NCBI RefSeq assembly: GCF_031458235.1
Contig: NZ_JAVDYB010000001.1
Location: 3,865,001 to 3,929,000 of the forward strand
Direction of reading: 5' to 3'
DNA: 64,000 nt
Origin: Catenuloplanes atrovinosus
GTDB taxonomy: Bacteria > Actinomycetota > Actinomycetes > Mycobacteriales > Micromonosporaceae
The notes below the pieces were generated by a model, which saw only the letters and a program-made list of their open reading frames with translations, was not told the DNA's origin and ran no database searches. Numbering within the stretch: the first letter of the stretch is position 1; each line of letters starts with the position of its first letter. Of the stretch, positions 35,595-44,923 are shown one piece after another. The position numbers were made by a program, and so were the translations under genes.

Positions 35595-37562
35595 TCATGG
35601 GCAGGTCAGCACGTGCTCCGCGATCTGGTCGATGCCGGCGCGGTGCTCGGTGAGGCCGCGGCCGAGTTCGGCGAGGCGGCGGACCCAGTGCACCCGCTCG
35701 GACTGTGGCAGGTACGGCGCATGCTGGTGGATCATCGCGCGGATGGCGGCCGGGTCGTCGCCGGCGAGGTGGCGGCGGACGGCCTCGAGGATGGCGCCGC
35801 TGGCGCCGTCGTCGAGCACGCCGCCGGTGAGCGCCGCGAAGTCGGCCAGGGCGGCGCCGGACGCGTCGCCGGCCAGCAGCGTGGGCACGACCGTCGGGAG
35901 GCGGTCGTGGCGGGCGTCGCCGGCGGCCAGGAAGTCGAGCGCGGTCTCGGCGAGCGCCGGCGCGGTCTCGGCCAGCCGCAGGAACGTGTCGTGCGCGGTG
36001 AACAGGCCGTCCGTGTCGAGCGCGGCGATCTGCCCGCGGAGCTCCTTGAGCGCGGTGCCGTGCGCGGCCAGCTCGGCGCGGACCGCGGCGGCGTCGGTGA
36101 GCGGCAGCGACAGGTACGACGCCAGCCGCTCGTGCGGGCGGGGCAGCTCGGGGCGGCTGATCCGGCCGGTGACCGTGCCGAGCACACCGGCGTCGAGCTC
36201 GGTGGCGGGCGGCAGCCCGGTGAGCCCGTGGGCGACCCACGGGTTGTCGAGTGTGAAGTCTCCGGTGCCGGTGGTGCGGTAGAGCAGCGGGGCGCCGTAG
36301 CGGCCGAGCATCCGCACCAGCGCGGGGTCGACGCCGCCGCGCGTGACCACGACCGGCACCCGGCCGTTGAGGGCGTGCTGGAACAGCAGCGACTCCAGGC
36401 GGTGCCGCTGACCGCGGCCGGGTGGCGCGAACGTCCGCTCGTCCTCGACGACGATCACCGGGTGGTCGAGCGTCGCGGCGGCCGCGGCGAGCTGGTCGAG
36501 GAAGCGTTCCGGGGCGGCCGACGCGCCGCCGACCACGTCGAGCGTGCGGCCGCCGGGCAGGTCGCGGACCGAGCGGACGCCGGCCGGGCGCCGGACGGGC
36601 CGGTCCGGCGCGTCGCGGGGACGGCCGGCGTCCAGGTCCAGCAGGCGGGTGCGCACGTCCAGGTCGTGGCCGGGCAGCAGGGCCAGCCGCAGGCCGGTGG
36701 GCGGGCCGGTGAACACGGCGGCCGTGCCGGTGCCGGGGTCGAGCAGCGCGACGCCTTGTCCATCATGGACGGCGAGCAGGACGTGGTCGCCGGCGGCCAC
36801 CAGCGCGTGCGTGCCGGGCGGGGTGCGCTCCAGCCGGGCGAGCAGGTCGCCGAGGCCGTCCACCGGCTCGGCCGGGCCGGTGAGGTCGCGCGCGTCGAGC
36901 CGGCGGCCGTGGGCGCGCAACACGTCGCCGTAGCGGTGGTCGACCAGCGCCGTGGGCAGTCCGATGTGGATGTGTTCGCCGTCGAGCAGGATGCGGCCCG
37001 GCGGGTACGGCCGGTCGTGGTCCAGGATGGACGGTGGGACGTCGTGGTACGGGTGCGGCGCCCAGTGCCGGGCCGGCGCGATCCGGGCGAACACCGCGTC
37101 CGTGCGCGGCACCGGCCGGCCGTCGCGGTCGAGCCAGGTCACCCGGTGTGCCGCGGCGGACGCGTCCGCGCGCCGGGCCGCGGTCGCGGGCACGATCACC
37201 GGCAGGCCGAGCAGGTCCGCGCGCGCGGCCGGGCCGGCCAGGTCGCCGCCGTCGTCGCGCAGCGGGAACTCCACCATCCGGTCGACCGCCTCCGGCGGCA
37301 TGCCGCGCAGGAACTGGAACAGCACCTCGCGCGCGCGGACCACGGCAGGTCCGGTGCCGGCGCCGGCCGCCTCGATCATGCCGGTGCCGAGCAGCACCGC
37401 GGTCAGCCCGTCGAACGCGGGCGCCCGCCAGGCGCCGTCGAGCAGCGGGTCGGTGTCCGCGTCCACCAGCGGGCCGCGCAGGTAGACGCCGGCGCCGACC
37501 GGGACCACGTGGTCCATGCAGATCGCGTCCATGGCGCGCGGGATGATCGGGATCTCGTTCAC
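35595..37562 (-). CDS. 655-residue relative of the giant toxin-like protein, lacking the toxin domains
   Basis: 655 residues with no signal peptide, membrane helix or known catalytic motif. The N-terminus (VPVGAGVYLRGPLVDAD, then RADLLGLPVIVPA) parallels that of the giant protein upstream (IPVPAGVFFHDGPM, then RADVLGLPVHAPV). The C-terminal half also matches (VPVVVTRGGVDPALVRMLGRYGAPLLYR; the last residues LTCP against LSTC), including a cysteine at the very end. The internal cyclase and deamidase part is missing. The GTG start follows GAGGAGG, which overlaps the giant gene's stop; the gap is 10 bases, so they are translationally coupled. It could be a chaperone, delivery partner or structural subunit. 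An immunity role is less likely because of its size. Confidence 0.85.
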   Translation of the reverse strand: MNEIPIIPRAMDAICMDHVVPVGAGVYLRGPLVDADTDPLLDGAWRAPAFDGLTAVLLGTGMIEAAGAGTGPAVVRAREVLFQFLRGMPPEAVDRMVEFPLRDDGGDLAGPAARADLLGLPVIVPATAARRADASAAAHRVTWLDRDGRPVPRTDAVFARIAPARHWAPHPYHDVPPSILDHDRPYPPGRILLDGEHIHIGLPTALVDHRYGDVLRAHGRRLDARDLTGPAEPVDGLGDLLARLERTPPGTHALVAAGDHVLLAVHDGQGVALLDPGTGTAAVFTGPPTGLRLALLPGHDLDVRTRLLDLDAGRPRDAPDRPVRRPAGVRSVRDLPGGRTLDVVGGASAAPERFLDQLAAAAATLDHPVIVVEDERTFAPPGRGQRHRLESLLFQHALNGRVPVVVTRGGVDPALVRMLGRYGAPLLYRTTGTGDFTLDNPWVAHGLTGLPPATELDAGVLGTVTGRISRPELPRPHERLASYLSLPLTDAAAVRAELAAHGTALKELRGQIAALDTDGLFTAHDTFLRLAETAPALAETALDFLAAGDARHDRLPTVVPTLLAGDASGAALADFAALTGGVLDDGASGAILEAVRRHLAGDDPAAIRAMIHQHAPYLPQSERVHWVRRLAELGRGLTEHRAGIDQIAEHVLTCP

Positions 37563-37572
37563 CGGGTCCTCC

Positions 37573-40500
37573 TCAGCAGGTCGACAGCGTGTCGGTGGCG
37601 ACGTCCAGCAGGTCGGCTCGGCGTGTCGCGGCGTCGGTGCCCTCCGCGCGCATCGCCTTCGCCAGCGCGTCCATCCGGCCCACCCAGGCGGCGCGGTCGA
37701 TCGGGTCGACGCAGCCGATCGCGGCGGACCCGGTCACCTCGCGCAGCCGCCGGACCAGTGGATGGGCCAGCGGATCGTGGTCCGCCTCGGCCTCACGCAG
37801 CGCGGTGACCACCTCGAACACGGTGAGGTTCGCCCGGTCGACCGCGGTCGTGGCGGTGGCCCGGACCAGCGCGAGCGCCTGGTCGCGGGTGACCGCGCCG
37901 GCCAGCACGAGCTGGAACAGCAGCCCGTCCATCGGGAACCGCCCGCGCCGGCCGCCGTCCCGGCTCAGGTAGTCGTAGACGAACGCGGGCGGCACGGCCC
38001 CGCGGTCGTACGGCGGCTCCTGGTCCAGCACGGTCGTCGCGACCGGCGTCAGCCGTTCCGCCGGGAGCCGGTCGTGCGGCGCGGCCAGCTCCAGCGCGGT
38101 GCGGAAGGCGCCGAGCCGGACGTCGTCCGGGAACGCCGCGGCCTCCGCGCGCAGCGCCTCCAGCACCGCCGGCTCGCGCAGTGCCGCGTGGTGTTCCCGC
38201 TGGTAGGCCTCGGCCTCCGGCCAGCCGGGCGTGAGCAGCCAGCGGGCCAGGGCATCCGGCAGCGACGGGCCGGCCGGCGGCGCGGGCACCGCCGCCGCGG
38301 CGGCGAACAGGTCGGCGTCCGGCAGCGGCGCGCGGCGCGCCACGGTGCCGTCCGGGTGCTCGGCCTGCCACGCCTGGTCGAGCCCGTCCGTGACCGGCCG
38401 GATGAGGACCGGCCGGTGCTCGGCCAGGACCCGGTCCAGCGGCTCCGCGGTCTGCCGGGTGCCCGCGGTGGTCAGCACCACGGGCGACACCCCGGCCCGG
38501 CGGTACGCGTGCAGCGTCTCGCCGAGCCGCCGGATCGCCTCCGGCGCCTCCGCCCCGGAGAGGCCGACCGCGATCATCGGGCGGTCCGGCACCGCGTGCG
38601 TGGTGATCGCGGTGAGCAGCCGCTGCGCGTCCGCGCCGGTCCAGTCGCCGAGTCGCAGCAGTTCGGGCACGGGCGGGGTCCGGCCGGCCTCGATCCCGGC
38701 CCGGGCCGTGCCGTCCGCCTCGTCCAGCGCCCGGGCGAGCAGGTCCCCGGTCAGCGCGCCGTCGCCCAGGTCCAGCACGGTGTTCGCGGCGGTCACCAGC
38801 CGCCACCCGCGGCGGCGGTGGGTACCGGTCGCGTCCCGGGTCACCCGGTCGACCGCGTGGACGACGGTGAGCCGGTGCTCCTGGCGGAGGTCATTGAGCT
38901 CGGCGTCGAACGCGGTGACCGCGACGATCGCGGTGCGGGCCAGGTGCGGTGCCTCGTCCAGCAGCCGCCGCACCGCGGCACCGTGACCGTTCTGCCGGCC
39001 GGGCCGGGCGGCTTCCTGGAGCGCGCCGCTCAGCACCAGCGCGTGACCGCGGGCGGCCGCGAGCTCGCCGAGCGCGACCGCCCACGGTGGAGCGTCGCCC
39101 TCGCCGTTCACCCAGCGGAGCGCGCGATCGGCTCCGCCCTCCAGCCAGGCCCGGCCGTCGGCCGCGCGCCGGTCCGCGGGTACGGCGAGTTCCCGCTCGT
39201 ACGCGGCGCGGGCGATCGCGGCCAGCGCCGCGTTGTGCCCGCGCGCCCGCTCGGCCGACTCCCGCCGCGCGCCGTAGGAGCGCACCTCGACGACCACGTG
39301 CGGGCGCAGCAGGCCGCTCGTCGCGACGTCCACCGGCACGTCGGTCACGCCGGAGCCGAGCACGGCCCGCTGGGTGATCCGGGCCGCGTCGCCGCGGATG
39401 GCGCTGTCCGCGTACTGCCGAAGGGTCAGGTCGTCGTCCTCGCTGTGGCCGACGCCGAGCGCGCCGAACTCGACCGGTGCGTCCGGCTCCAGGTCGGTGT
39501 CGACGCGGTACCGCTCGTCGAAGTCGGGGATGCGCGCGCGGAACAGCGCCTCGAGGTCGGTCCAGATCCGGTCGGCGTCCCGGTCGAGGTACTCGCGCAC
39601 GGCGGCCGGCAGCAGCCGCCGCAGGTCGGCGAAGGCCGGCACCCGGGACAGCACCGCGATGTTGACCTTGTTCAGCTCATGCTCGTTGACCAGGTGGTGT
39701 GCCACGCCGGCGAAGTTGTCGTAGAACAGCGCCGCGTAACCGGCGAGTTCGGTCGCCGCCCGGTCGGCGTCCGCCACCGCCGGCGCGCCCGGGGTACGCA
39801 GGAACTCCCGGAACCGCAGCGCCAGCGCGTCGCCGAACGCGAGGCCGTCGGCGAGGTGGGCCCTGGTCCGGTAACCGAGCGCCGTGGTGCGCCACGTGTT
39901 CTCCCGGACGTGGGCCAGGAAGTCGCGCAGCCCGGACAGCACGATGCCGTGCGTGTAGTGGTAGTGGGAACCGGGCACGTCGCCGACCGGCGGGCGGCCC
40001 ACCATGGTCCTCGTGCCCAGCGTGGTGAACTCCACCTTCTCGCCGGCGAGGAAGGCGGTCAGCTTCATGGCCGCGCCCTCGCCGTCCGCGCCGGGGATCA
40101 GGTCGGCGGCCGCGGCCATCCGGGCGAACGCGTCGAACACCGGGCCGGGCGCGGCCCTGTTCACCTCGTGCGGGTGCGTGCTCATGATCGAGCTGACCCG
40201 CTCGATCATGCCGGCGACCACCTCCCGCACCTCACCGCCGGTGGCATCGGCCGCCGCCCGGGTGGCGTGGTACCGCCCGTCCGCCAGGTAGAAGGTCTTG
40301 GTCTCGACCTCGATCTGCCAGGAACCGTCGACCGCCTTGGCCAGCGGCCGGCCGGCCAGGTCCTCGGCACGCGACCGCCGGTCGAAGAAGAGCATCACGG
40401 TCTGCTCGTCCTCGATGCCGGAGCCGCGGTACCGGCGCTCGGCGTGGTCGGTCATCGCCAGTGCGGTCGCGGCCGGCCGCGCGGACTCCGGCGCGGCCGT

Positions 40501-43500
40501 CGTGACCGGGACCGCGGTGCCGTCGGCCGCGAAGACGCGCGTGCGCAGGTCCACCACCGTCGGGCCGAGCGGGCCGGCCGCGGCCGTCATCTCCGCGTGT
40601 GTGCGCACCCGGTCCGCCTGGGCGCGCGCGCTCGGATCGACCCAGAGCACGCCGTCCTCGGTGTGCACGACCAGGAACGCGTGGCCGTACGAGCCGGGGC
40701 GCCCGGTCAGCACGAACGCGGTGCGCCCCACCTCGGCGCCGACCAGCCGGGCGATCTCGTCCCAGTCCGCCACCCGGGGCCAGGTGACGGGCGCGCCCCA
40801 GCCGGCCCAGATGCCGCCGTGGGTGGTGAGGTCGTCGCGGGACCGGCCGTCCTGCGGGGTCAGCGTCACGCCGCGCCGGCCGAACAGCTCGTCCCTGGCC
40901 AGCGAGACGGCCGTGGCGCAGTACACCTCGCCGGACCCGGCCCCGATCGCGCGCCGGATCCGCGTGCTGAGCTCTCGCATGCCCTCGGCGGAGTACGGCA
41001 CCGGCGACGGCGTCCGCGCGGGTGACGGCGGCATCGGCGACGCGGTGGTGACCGCCCGGGGTGGCTCGGTGAGCGGGGGCGTGTCCGGTCGCGGGGGCGC
41101 GCCGAAGGTGAAGTCCGGCCGGAAGATCGCGTCCGCGCCCGGGAGCGGCGACGGGCGGCGGGCCGGCGTGGCCGCCCGGTTCCACCACGACTCCGGCGGC
41201 GCGGTGCCGGGCCACCCGGTCGGCACCGGGCGGTGCGGCGCGAGCTGTTCCGAACCGCGCCGCGACGGAGGGGGCGAGGCCGACATCGACGCGTACGGGG
41301 TGAGCGACGGCCGGCGTGACGAGGGCCAGCCGGTCGCTGAGTCGCGCCGGGGCAGGTGCCGCGGGTCGGAGGGGCGCCGCCCGTCCGGGATGGACGGCTG
41401 CGGCTGGTACAGCGACGAGCGCCGCGACAGCACGATCGGGTCCGTGACGGTGTCGCGGGTGTGGCGCACCGGCGGCAGCATCGCCGGCGTGGGCGCGTCG
41501 GGCAGTCCCGAGCGGGAGCGCGCCGGGGTGGGCGCCGGCGGCCGGGCCGGGCGGCGTTCGCCCGCGCCGTCCACGAGGGACACGTTCGCGGGCGGCAGCG
41601 TGCCGGTGCCGGGCGGCGCCTCGTTGCCGTCCCAGAGCGGGACCGGCCCGGGCGGCGCGGGCCAGGGGCGGAAGCGCACCACGCCCTCGCCGAGGTGATG
41701 CTGCCGGGTGATGCCGACGCTCATGCCGCGCTGCTCGGGCGGGGCCTGCCAGGACAGGTGCGCGCCGTGCTGCACCGCCACGTGCATGCCACGCAGCGCG
41801 TCCACCAGCCGCTCGTAGCGGGCTCCGGTGATCCGCTCGCCGGTGTCCGCGTCCAGGATGTCGAACGGGTCGTGGTCCGCGGTGATCTGCCGGTAGGTGC
41901 CGTACCTGCGGTCGCCGGCCGGTGGCTCGTAGAGGTAGAGCAGGCCGTGCAGTTCGAACACCCGGTCGGCGCCGCGGTCCGGCACCGGGCCGCCGGACCG
42001 CGACGCGGCCTCCCAGGCGGCGGCGCGCGCCTCGTACCGCTGCCGCAGCTCCTCCGCCACGTGCACCGGGTGCGCCGGCTCGTACGTGCCGACCAGGCCG
42101 AGCACCTCGTCCGTGGCGCCGATCAGCGCGTCGGTCGCGCCGATCGTCTTGTCCTTGACCTCCATCGGCTTCGGTACGGCGCCCACCCGCAGGTACGGCA
42201 CCGCGTGCGGGTTCGTCGGCCGGAAGTCCAGCACGATGTTCTCCGCGTCGACGAACCGCTGGATGCGCCGCTGGTTCTCCACCGGCATGCCGTGCACGGT
42301 CTCGGTCTCCCGCTCGGTCAGCGGCGTGCCCGCGCCGATCGCGCGGCCCAGCGCGGCGTACCGGCCGCCGTCCCGGAGCACGTACACCGACGGGCGGCCG
42401 GGCGCGGGCACCGGGGTGACCGCGGCACCGTGCCGGGGCACCTCGACCGCGGTGAGGTCCAGCGCGAGCGCGGCGGCGCCGAGCAGCACGCCGTCGGTCC
42501 AGTCGCCGCGCAGCGCGGGGTCGCTCAGCGCGGCGCGGGCGAATTCGCGCGCGGTCGGCGGCGTGGTGGCGCGCGCCAGGTACCGGAGCACGGCGGCGCC
42601 GGGCGTCGCGTCCGTGACCGGCCGGGCGAGCGCGGCGGCCAGCGCGGCGCGCCGCCGCGGCGTCAGCAGCGTCTCCAGTGGCACGTCCAGTTCGGACAGC
42701 GGATCGGCGAGCCGCGCGGCCACGTGGCGGCGGAGCGCGGCGGCGGACCGCTCCCCCAGCGGATGCAGCCACTCGTGCAGGCCCTGCCGCGTGACGCTGC
42801 CGAGCAGCGCCTCGAACGGGTCGTCCGACGTGGCCGGCGCGACGCGGCGGCCGGCCACGAACTCCCGGGCCTGGTCGGTGTCCCCGGCCGGGACCCACGC
42901 CTGGTAGTGCCGCTCGGTGAACCGGTAGCCGACGTACAGCGGCGCGCCGGTGCCGCCCGCGAAGACCTCGTGTGCGGTGCCGTCGCCGTCCAGCCGCACC
43001 TGCCGGACCGGGCGGTCGATCACGGCGGCCAGCACCGCGAGCAGCGCGCCGCCCAGGTCGAGGCCCTCCTCGCCGGCACCGGCGAGCGCGGGGCCGGCGT
43101 CGTGCCAGGCCCAGTCCCCGGCGATCCGGAGCAGTTCGGCGCGCAGGTCGACGCCGTCGGGCAGCTGCGGGAACGTCTCGTACAGGCCGGTCAGCCACGC
43201 GGACAGCGGCGTGCCGGCGTCCAGCGTGGTCAGCAGCGCGACGGCACGGCGGCGCAGCGCCTCCGCGATGTCGTCCAGCCGGCCGGCCGGCACGTTCCGG
43301 TCGGCGCGCGCGGCGAGCAGCCGGGCCAGCGCGTCCGCCGGCATGCCGGGCAGCGCGGCCACCTCGTGCGGCGCGCCGAGCGCGACGGCGAGCAGCATGC
43401 ACCGACCGAGCCCGGGTACGTCGATCGCGGTGCCCGGCAGCGGCGGCTCCCCGCCGGCGCGAGCGTGGTCCGGATGCGCGCCGGGCGCGGCGCCCGCCGG

Positions 43501-44478
43501 GTTCCGCGCGGTCAGCGGGCCGCCCGGGGTGGATGTGGCCAGCACCGTGCGGTCGTGCAACGCGGCCGGGAGGTCGGCCGGGTCCAGCGCGCGGACCGCG
43601 CCCGGGCCGTCCACGCGCGGCTCCACCCACCACAGCCGGCCGCCCTCGGCGACCAGCCAGGTCGCCCGGTCCCCGCCCGGCGCGCGGAGCAGCGCGGCGG
43701 TGCCGGGCGTGCCCGGCGGGAGCGGCTCGCCCTCGGGCGTGCCGAGCAGCGCGAGCGCGTCGGCCATCGGATACGGCCGCACGGCGCGGATCAGCTCGGC
43801 CGGGTCCACGCCGGCCGGAACGCCGGCCCAGACGAGCGCGACCCCGAGTTGGTACGTGGCGTCCGGCGCCGGGGACCGCGACTCGTCCGCCGCGGACCAG
43901 GACGGCACGCGCAGGTCGTCGCGAATCCGCTGCACCGTGCTCAGCCACTCGGTCAGCCGCTGCCACGGCGTGCGGTCGCCGCGGCCGGCCAGCTCCACGG
44001 CCGCGCGCAGCGCCTCGCGCGTCGCCGCCCGCGCGCGCGGCAGCACCACCACCGCCCGTGGCCGGTCCGTCGTCTCCCGGCCGTCGTCGTCGACGCCGAT
44101 CACCCGGGCGGACCACGGCGGGGGCCCGGCCGGCACCGGCGCGTGCACCGGCAGGCCGAGCACGTCCGCGCGCTCCAGCAGCGTGGCCGGGTCGGTGCGG
44201 GAGCCGGGCAGCGTGCCGAGCACCACCTCCCGCCGGGCCCGCTCGGGGAGCCGGTCCAGCACGCGGCGCAGCTCGGTCACGGCGAGCGGGCTCGCCAGCG
44301 TCTCCTCGGTCGCGAACACCGTGGTCCGGCCGGGCAGCCGGCGCGCCAGCAGCGCGTCCTGCAGCGCGGACGGGTCGACCGGCCGGGTCATCGGCCCGTC
44401 GTGGAAGAACACGCCGGCCGGCACCGGGATGAGCCGGCCGTCGCCGCAGATCGTGCCGAACGCGCCGAATTCCGCCAT
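37573..44478 (-). CDS. Giant multidomain toxin-like protein with cyclase and deamidase domains
   Basis: 2301 residues with no signal peptide. In order: an N-terminal domain shared with the 655-residue partner (1 to about 330); a possible OTU-like cysteine protease with Cys360 (GLGRCMLLAVA) and His524 (FTERHYQAWVP); and an anthrax edema factor/ExoY-like nucleotidyl cyclase domain (about 740-930). The cyclase domain has Lys770 and Lys777 (PKPMEVKDK), Asp868 and Asp870 (TADHDPF) and His904 (VQHGAHLSW), the counterparts of edema factor K346, K353, D491, D493 and H577. A Pro/Ser/Arg-rich linker (about 930-1160) follows. A papain-like glutamine deamidase domain (about 1165-1300) comes next, with Cys1187 (EVYCATAV), His1266 (YGHAFLVV) and Asp1281 (LWVDPS). 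The remaining ~1000 residues have no recognised domain; the C-terminal ~500 again resemble the partner. Similar giant proteins exist in actinomycetes, some annotated as lonely-Cys proteins. The export route is unknown. Confidence 0.9.
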   Translation of the reverse strand: MAEFGAFGTICGDGRLIPVPAGVFFHDGPMTRPVDPSALQDALLARRLPGRTTVFATEETLASPLAVTELRRVLDRLPERARREVVLGTLPGSRTDPATLLERADVLGLPVHAPVPAGPPPWSARVIGVDDDGRETTDRPRAVVVLPRARAATREALRAAVELAGRGDRTPWQRLTEWLSTVQRIRDDLRVPSWSAADESRSPAPDATYQLGVALVWAGVPAGVDPAELIRAVRPYPMADALALLGTPEGEPLPPGTPGTAALLRAPGGDRATWLVAEGGRLWWVEPRVDGPGAVRALDPADLPAALHDRTVLATSTPGGPLTARNPAGAAPGAHPDHARAGGEPPLPGTAIDVPGLGRCMLLAVALGAPHEVAALPGMPADALARLLAARADRNVPAGRLDDIAEALRRRAVALLTTLDAGTPLSAWLTGLYETFPQLPDGVDLRAELLRIAGDWAWHDAGPALAGAGEEGLDLGGALLAVLAAVIDRPVRQVRLDGDGTAHEVFAGGTGAPLYVGYRFTERHYQAWVPAGDTDQAREFVAGRRVAPATSDDPFEALLGSVTRQGLHEWLHPLGERSAAALRRHVAARLADPLSELDVPLETLLTPRRRAALAAALARPVTDATPGAAVLRYLARATTPPTAREFARAALSDPALRGDWTDGVLLGAAALALDLTAVEVPRHGAAVTPVPAPGRPSVYVLRDGGRYAALGRAIGAGTPLTERETETVHGMPVENQRRIQRFVDAENIVLDFRPTNPHAVPYLRVGAVPKPMEVKDKTIGATDALIGATDEVLGLVGTYEPAHPVHVAEELRQRYEARAAAWEAASRSGGPVPDRGADRVFELHGLLYLYEPPAGDRRYGTYRQITADHDPFDILDADTGERITGARYERLVDALRGMHVAVQHGAHLSWQAPPEQRGMSVGITRQHHLGEGVVRFRPWPAPPGPVPLWDGNEAPPGTGTLPPANVSLVDGAGERRPARPPAPTPARSRSGLPDAPTPAMLPPVRHTRDTVTDPIVLSRRSSLYQPQPSIPDGRRPSDPRHLPRRDSATGWPSSRRPSLTPYASMSASPPPSRRGSEQLAPHRPVPTGWPGTAPPESWWNRAATPARRPSPLPGADAIFRPDFTFGAPPRPDTPPLTEPPRAVTTASPMPPSPARTPSPVPYSAEGMRELSTRIRRAIGAGSGEVYCATAVSLARDELFGRRGVTLTPQDGRSRDDLTTHGGIWAGWGAPVTWPRVADWDEIARLVGAEVGRTAFVLTGRPGSYGHAFLVVHTEDGVLWVDPSARAQADRVRTHAEMTAAAGPLGPTVVDLRTRVFAADGTAVPVTTAAPESARPAATALAMTDHAERRYRGSGIEDEQTVMLFFDRRSRAEDLAGRPLAKAVDGSWQIEVETKTFYLADGRYHATRAAADATGGEVREVVAGMIERVSSIMSTHPHEVNRAAPGPVFDAFARMAAAADLIPGADGEGAAMKLTAFLAGEKVEFTTLGTRTMVGRPPVGDVPGSHYHYTHGIVLSGLRDFLAHVRENTWRTTALGYRTRAHLADGLAFGDALALRFREFLRTPGAPAVADADRAATELAGYAALFYDNFAGVAHHLVNEHELNKVNIAVLSRVPAFADLRRLLPAAVREYLDRDADRIWTDLEALFRARIPDFDERYRVDTDLEPDAPVEFGALGVGHSEDDDLTLRQYADSAIRGDAARITQRAVLGSGVTDVPVDVATSGLLRPHVVVEVRSYGARRESAERARGHNAALAAIARAAYERELAVPADRRAADGRAWLEGGADRALRWVNGEGDAPPWAVALGELAAARGHALVLSGALQEAARPGRQNGHGAAVRRLLDEAPHLARTAIVAVTAFDAELNDLRQEHRLTVVHAVDRVTRDATGTHRRRGWRLVTAANTVLDLGDGALTGDLLARALDEADGTARAGIEAGRTPPVPELLRLGDWTGADAQRLLTAITTHAVPDRPMIAVGLSGAEAPEAIRRLGETLHAYRRAGVSPVVLTTAGTRQTAEPLDRVLAEHRPVLIRPVTDGLDQAWQAEHPDGTVARRAPLPDADLFAAAAAVPAPPAGPSLPDALARWLLTPGWPEAEAYQREHHAALREPAVLEALRAEAAAFPDDVRLGAFRTALELAAPHDRLPAERLTPVATTVLDQEPPYDRGAVPPAFVYDYLSRDGGRRGRFPMDGLLFQLVLAGAVTRDQALALVRATATTAVDRANLTVFEVVTALREAEADHDPLAHPLVRRLREVTGSAAIGCVDPIDRAAWVGRMDALAKAMRAEGTDAATRRADLLDVATDTLSTC

Positions 44479-44603
44479 GTGGCCCGCCCTTCTGTTCCCG
44501 TCACCGGCAGACCCGCGTCAGACCGGACGAAGCCGTATCTACGTGGCGACCGCGTGCCGGGTTCACCGCCGGCGGTGAGAAATGGCCCGGCTATCGTGGG
44601 CGG

Positions 44604-44810
44604 ATGCCCGCAGACGACCGGCCGCAGCGCCCGGTACCGCTGATTCTGCTGATCGGCAGCGTGTTCCTGACCATCACGGTGGTCGAGGTGCTCGCCCGCG
44701 GCTTGGAGCGGAACTGGATCGTCAGCCTGTTGTTGCTGGTCGGCGAGTTCGCGATCGGCGTGGTGCTCGCGGTCGCGATCTGGACGCTCGTGGTGACGCG
44801 GCGTTCCTGA
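44604..44810 (+). CDS. Small two-helix membrane protein
   Basis: 68 residues. There are two membrane helices (LILLIGSVFLTITVVEVLA and SLLLLVGEFAIGVVLAVAIWTLVV) joined by a short basic turn, and no known family. It diverges from the giant toxin-like gene across 125 bases. Small membrane proteins beside toxins can be immunity proteins, but this one is transcribed apart, so such a role is only a possibility. Confidence 0.65.
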   Translation: MPADDRPQRPVPLILLIGSVFLTITVVEVLARGLERNWIVSLLLLVGEFAIGVVLAVAIWTLVVTRRS

Positions 44811-44923
44811 GGCGCGACGCAGGGGCGATGTGGGCCGGATCGCAGCGGCCGAGGGGTGGTATCGACGGGCATCGGAGCGAAGAATTCCTGTGTCCTACAC
44901 CCTGTCGGTACAGGAGTCTTTCG

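Noticed and set aside
37516-44643. Very long plus-strand open frames opposite the giant gene
   Set aside because: Their residues are low-complexity (Arg, Gly, Ala, His, Val) with no domain match. They mirror the minus-strand gene, a usual artefact of very high third-position GC.
44604-44810. Immunity protein for the giant toxin-like protein
   Set aside because: It is divergently transcribed and has no family match. Kept only as a small membrane protein.
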